Source: Hirudinaria manillensis (Eukaryota; Annelida; Clitellata; Hirudinida; Hirudinidae). From it: 64,000 nt of DNA. The stretch covers positions 7,603,501 through 7,667,500 of the forward strand of contig CM067529.1 in the NCBI GenBank assembly GCA_034509925.1. The letters run 5' to 3'. The position numbers and the translations under genes were made by a program. The notes under the pieces are model-generated. The model was given only the letters and a program-made list of their open reading frames with translations, was not told where the DNA came from and ran no database searches. Every line of letters starts with the position of its first letter. Positions within the stretch are counted from its first letter, which is position 1. Below, in pieces: positions 60,774 to 64,000 of this stretch.

Positions 60774-63429
60774 TCATGTGCAGTCTGTGAGACATTCGCT
60801 GATCATTGTTTCATCATCACCAAACTCCGAAGGAGATTCTTGCTCTTCCTCGGTTGGTTCCTCGATCATGGAGGTTCCAGGCTGTTGGCAGAAAGTGCCC
60901 TCCTTGTAAGGGCCAGGGCAGTGACCAGGTGCCGGGAGGCATTCCCTTTCACGGATGCAGAAATTTTCATCTGAGGTTGAGTAAGATATCCACTCTCCCC
61001 AGTCCGCCCATTTGTCTGGAAGGAAAAGTGACGCTTTTTTTTTAAGCGTATGAAACTGATCGATTGACTGATTGATTGCTTAAACTGTTTTTTTTTGATT
61101 TTGAAATTTATTACTTCAATTAATTTGAAATGTGCGCAGACAAAACGTTTTTTTTTTTTACAACTTCGATGTCATTAAATGTGTCCATAAAATGTAGATT
61201 AAAACTAAAAACACTAACAACAAAGCGGGACTTTGACTCGTTTACTCTCCTTTGAAACTCCTGAACAGACCAGGACCAATCCTTTAACATTTTTTCCCAA
61301 GCAAGTTCGACTTCTCGTAACGTTGTGGAGCGGCGAATTTGAACAAGTCACGGAAGGATTGCTCCATTCCGACCATTTGCCCCACGAACCAGTCAATGCT
61401 TGAGACACGAATTGAAAGTGTTTTGCAAACTTATCGCTTCAATTAAACTTTTTTATTCTTTAGATTTAAAATTGTATACTTTTAAAGCTTAAAACACTCG
61501 AAAGCTCACAGCATTCTGGCCAGGAGTTGGCCCTCATTTCAAAGGAATCTCCCGAACATGGCATGACTCTATCGGCCAACGTTACGAAACAAGTTCTTGT
61601 CCTGAGTTCAATGACTGAACCTTTAAGGGAGCACATGCCCCATTCTGACCATTCTCCCCAGTAACTGGCGGCACTCAGAAGAGCTGAAATGCAAAAGTTC
61701 ATTAACAATGGAGTGACAAATATTGAAAATATATTTAAATAAATTTTTATTTAAAAACATATGAGCGGTTAAATTGTTAAATTTTCAAAGCAATTTAAAA
61801 AAAAAAAGGTAGTAATGATCGAAAATGCAAAAGACTGCTTTCATATCTGATAGGTAATGATGTTGTTGTTCATCACGTGGAGTATTGTAGTATACACGGT
61901 CATATAATTACACAATCATGTACAGTAGTCAACTATTTTCATATTTAGAAATTCAAAAGATAAACCATTCAATAGAAAGCTTTGATTAAGAAGAAATAAT
62001 TGCAATAATAAATTCAAGAACATTAACATCTCGTGTCAATAAATCATTTTCCAGCGCGTTTAAGAGAACCAAGTTGAACTCGGATTCGAGAAATCAAATT
62101 TGTGTATTTATCCGATCTTTTGGGTGTCTTTAGGCACCCCGAAGGCGTGTGAAGGCATTCATTATCCGATCCCCATTTGCATGGCGCCCCTCAACCGCTG
62201 GATCTCACTGGAGGCCGGTTATCGAACACGATACGTAACGGCTCGTTGCCATTACTTCAGCATGCAGGAAATATTACCCTTACGGCCACCTGCTGAGCGA
62301 TAATTGGACACAAAATATGTTCTCAAAAATGATTTTTGTTGTCATTGATGTTCATTGATGCCATCATTCGAGGTTCATTGCAATGTAATCGATGATGCTG
62401 ACGTCGTTGGCATGACAACGTTGCTGGATGTTTTAGATTTAAAAAAGAACTCTGCCTCAATTTAAATTTTTTTTTTATCTCTTAAATAGAAAATTTAAAA
62501 AAAAAAGAATTTTCTTAAATAGAAAAAAAGTATTTCAAAACCTTTCATTGGCAACATTTAATTTCTTCTTTTTGGATTTAAATAATTTAATTTGAAGGTT
62601 GAAAAGGTCTTGAAACTGAAACATTGGGACTGCATTGATGCCAAGATGTTTGGCAAGACAAACCAGCCTTGCGAGATTTTACATAATTTGTAGAAGGTAC
62701 AAATTTATCAACAACATAATATACAAATTATGTAAAACCCGTCTATACGGACAGATATGCTTTGCACAAAAACGCGTCCCTATGGAGAGGTTGTCCCTTT
62801 TGTCAGGTGTCTATGTTAAACTATAGGAAGTAAAAATACACCCCAAAAAAAATCATTACAAAGAAGGGTCTTCCATGTTGGCTTAAACGCTAAACGATTA
62901 GTTATGTTGAAGATAATAAATGTTCTAGAATTTAGATTTATTTCGTGTTTATTTAAATTCAACTGCTTAATAATACTAACGTTTGCGGCACTGAACTTTA
63001 TTACAAACCCTTTTCTGGATCTTGGGTCCATCGCAATATCTTTCTCCGATGCTAGTGGTTATGAATTGGAATAAATTGAGTTGTAAACATAGTAAAACTA
63101 AATCCGATAAACATATGCACAAATAGGTAAACATGTTAAAGTCATAATCGATTTAAGATAATCATTTTCAGCATAAAAAGCAATCTAAGAATAAAAAAAA
63201 AGTACTTTTTTTGACAATTTCTCGTCCTGATCTTGAAACCCCCTCCGCAAGTGACGTTACAAGTGGTCCATTCACCCCATTGGGTCCACAAAGTTGCCTC
63301 AACTTTGGAGTTGTCGACGATTGATCAGTGAAGGAGCATAAAATGACTCGTTGTGATTTCAAACGACTTACTTCTCAGAAGTATCCAAACGCAAAGGCTA
63401 GCGAGAACGCTGACAACTTTCACTTTCAT
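60774..63429 (-). CDS. Secreted four-TSP1-domain protein B
   Basis: Six exons: 63429-63372, 63302-63206, 63051-62981, 61683-61510, 61398-61219 and 61015-60774 (stop). They give 273 residues. Exon 1 encodes a signal peptide (MKVKVVSVLASLCVWILL). Exons 2-3 form a canonical TSR (WTQWGEWTTCNVTCGGGF, R-T-R-N-C, YCDGPKIQKRVCNKVQC). Exons 4-6 each hold a degenerate TSP1 domain (YWGEWSEWGMC; SWGKWSEWSNPSVTC with SGVSKESKRVKVPLC; KWADWGEW), the last with an acidic Glu/Asp-rich tail. The plan (signal exon, phase 1-2, 2-1, 1-1, 1-1, end) is identical to gene A, which supports tandem duplication. The 1.3-kb third intron contains an unusual GC-rich block. A further exon there cannot be excluded. Function unknown, extracellular by signal peptide. 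Confidence 0.78.
62125..62300. other. GC-rich block in an intron of TSP1 gene B
   Basis: About 175 bases of much higher GC content than the surroundings, open in one plus-strand frame (acceptor-like 'ctttag' before 62132, stop at about 62301; ACEGIHYPIPIC, RWISLEAGYRTRYV). The opposite strand, the direction of the host gene, has stops. Origin unknown: it could be an exon of an antisense gene, an insertion, or foreign DNA. Confidence 0.4.
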
Positions 63430-63662
63430 GATGTTGTCCGGCAGCTTTCGTTCGAAGCGACTCGTAAATCTGGTCGATTTTTAGTGTTGCAAAACAACCC
63501 TTTCTCACCTGTGCGTATCTTTCAGGTGCGCCTTATTTTCCACATGAGGCGAGAGCGATTCATCAAGAAAGGTCAAAAAGATGATTGATTTAAGGAGATT
63601 TCACTGCGTATCATCAAAAGAAATGCTTCGGCATTAGAACTTTTTAATATTTCTGCACAATC

Positions 63663-63734
63663 TTACTTCAAAAATATCACATAAACGACGATGGCGAAAA
63701 AGGTGAATTTTAAAATCAAAACTTGAAACGTCGA
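63663..63734 (-). CDS. Orphan signal-peptide-like exon
   Basis: The minus-strand frame starting at the Met near 63739 encodes a strongly hydrophobic N-terminus (MPSTFQVLILKFTFFAIVVY) and runs into a 'gtaaga' donor. It resembles the first exons of the neighbouring TSR genes, but its donor gives phase 2, whereas the TSR exon to the left needs phase 1. It could be an alternative first exon, or the start of another gene copy that lost its body. Confidence 0.3.
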   Translation of the reverse strand, partial: STFQVLILKFTFFAIVVYVIFLK

Positions 63735-63945
63735 AGGCATACGAGTCAGGTCACCACTCCAACTGTGCCAGTCCTTAAAGAAACGACTGTTCGTGAAATA
63801 AAGCTCATGACAATGTAATCGGGAAAACTTGTTACAAGGTACTTTGCCAGTCTCCAAGCGCCACGAAAAGCATCTCTTATGTCATTTTTCAGTTTCAACA
63901 GGGCTATATAGAAGCTTAAAAGTTTCGAAGGAAAAAATTCCGCGC

Positions 63946-63954
63946 TATATAAAG
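63946..63954. promoter_or_regulatory. TATA-like element
   Basis: TATATAAAG on the plus strand, readable as CTTTATATA on the minus strand. A second TATATAG lies at 63905-63911. Either could serve the minus-strand signal-peptide exon below 63740 or a rightward gene outside the window. Confidence 0.25.
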
Positions 63955-64000
63955 ATCGCCGTCGGTGCCGATGATGATGATGATACAGGTGCGTCACGTG

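Overview
This is a nuclear segment from an AT-rich invertebrate animal genome. It contains spliced genes with GT-AG introns (mostly about 58-300 nt), metazoan gene families (SLC6 transporter, PIP4K2, stomatin, MPC2, ZFP36/TIS11, Cu/Zn SOD, SH2/PH adaptor), many secreted thrombospondin-type-1 (TSP1/TSR) genes, CR1-like LINE remnants and many ATT microsatellites. I cannot place it in a phylum. All gene models were built by eye from splice sites, phase and family similarity. No search or alignment was run.

Layout. 0.7-4.3 kb (-): 3' part of a gene with five tandem TSP1 domains. 4.7-5.2 kb (-): small glycosylated single-pass membrane protein. 5.8-6.1 kb: long GATGAC satellite. 8.1-18.6 kb (+): partial PH/SH2 adaptor-like gene carrying 24-nt tyrosine-motif microexons. 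Its introns hold two CR1-like LINE fragments, a third reverse-transcriptase fragment and a duplicated exon. 20.4-23.1 kb (+): stomatin. 24.3-25.1 kb (+): MPC2. 25.1-31.6 kb: no gene recognised. 31.6-44.5 kb (-): four conserved genes in one orientation, ZFP36-like, DPH6, PIP4K2 and SOD1. 45.2-50.0 kb (+): a 14-exon SLC6 transporter, head-to-head with SOD1.

51.3-63.4 kb is the most unusual part: three secreted-protein genes that share one architecture. Each starts with a signal-peptide exon ending in phase 1, then a canonical TSR split over two exons (phases 1-2, then 2-1), then single-exon phase-1 domains. In the first gene (+) the TSR is followed by three PLAT/LH2 domains joined by acidic, Tyr/Pro-rich linkers. 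Each linker is made of very small phase-1-symmetric exons, and one 24-nt microexon sits in a seven-copy tandem repeat with its intron. The gene ends with a degenerate TSP1 domain of the type found in its two tandem neighbours (-), each of which encodes four TSP1 domains.

The housekeeping genes act separately: antioxidant defence (SOD1), mitochondrial pyruvate import (MPC2), phosphoinositide signalling (PIP4K2), translation-factor modification (DPH6), mRNA decay (ZFP36-like) and solute uptake (SLC6). The TSR/PLAT genes look like a locally expanded family of secreted or matrix proteins evolving by exon shuffling and tandem exon duplication. Their function is unknown.
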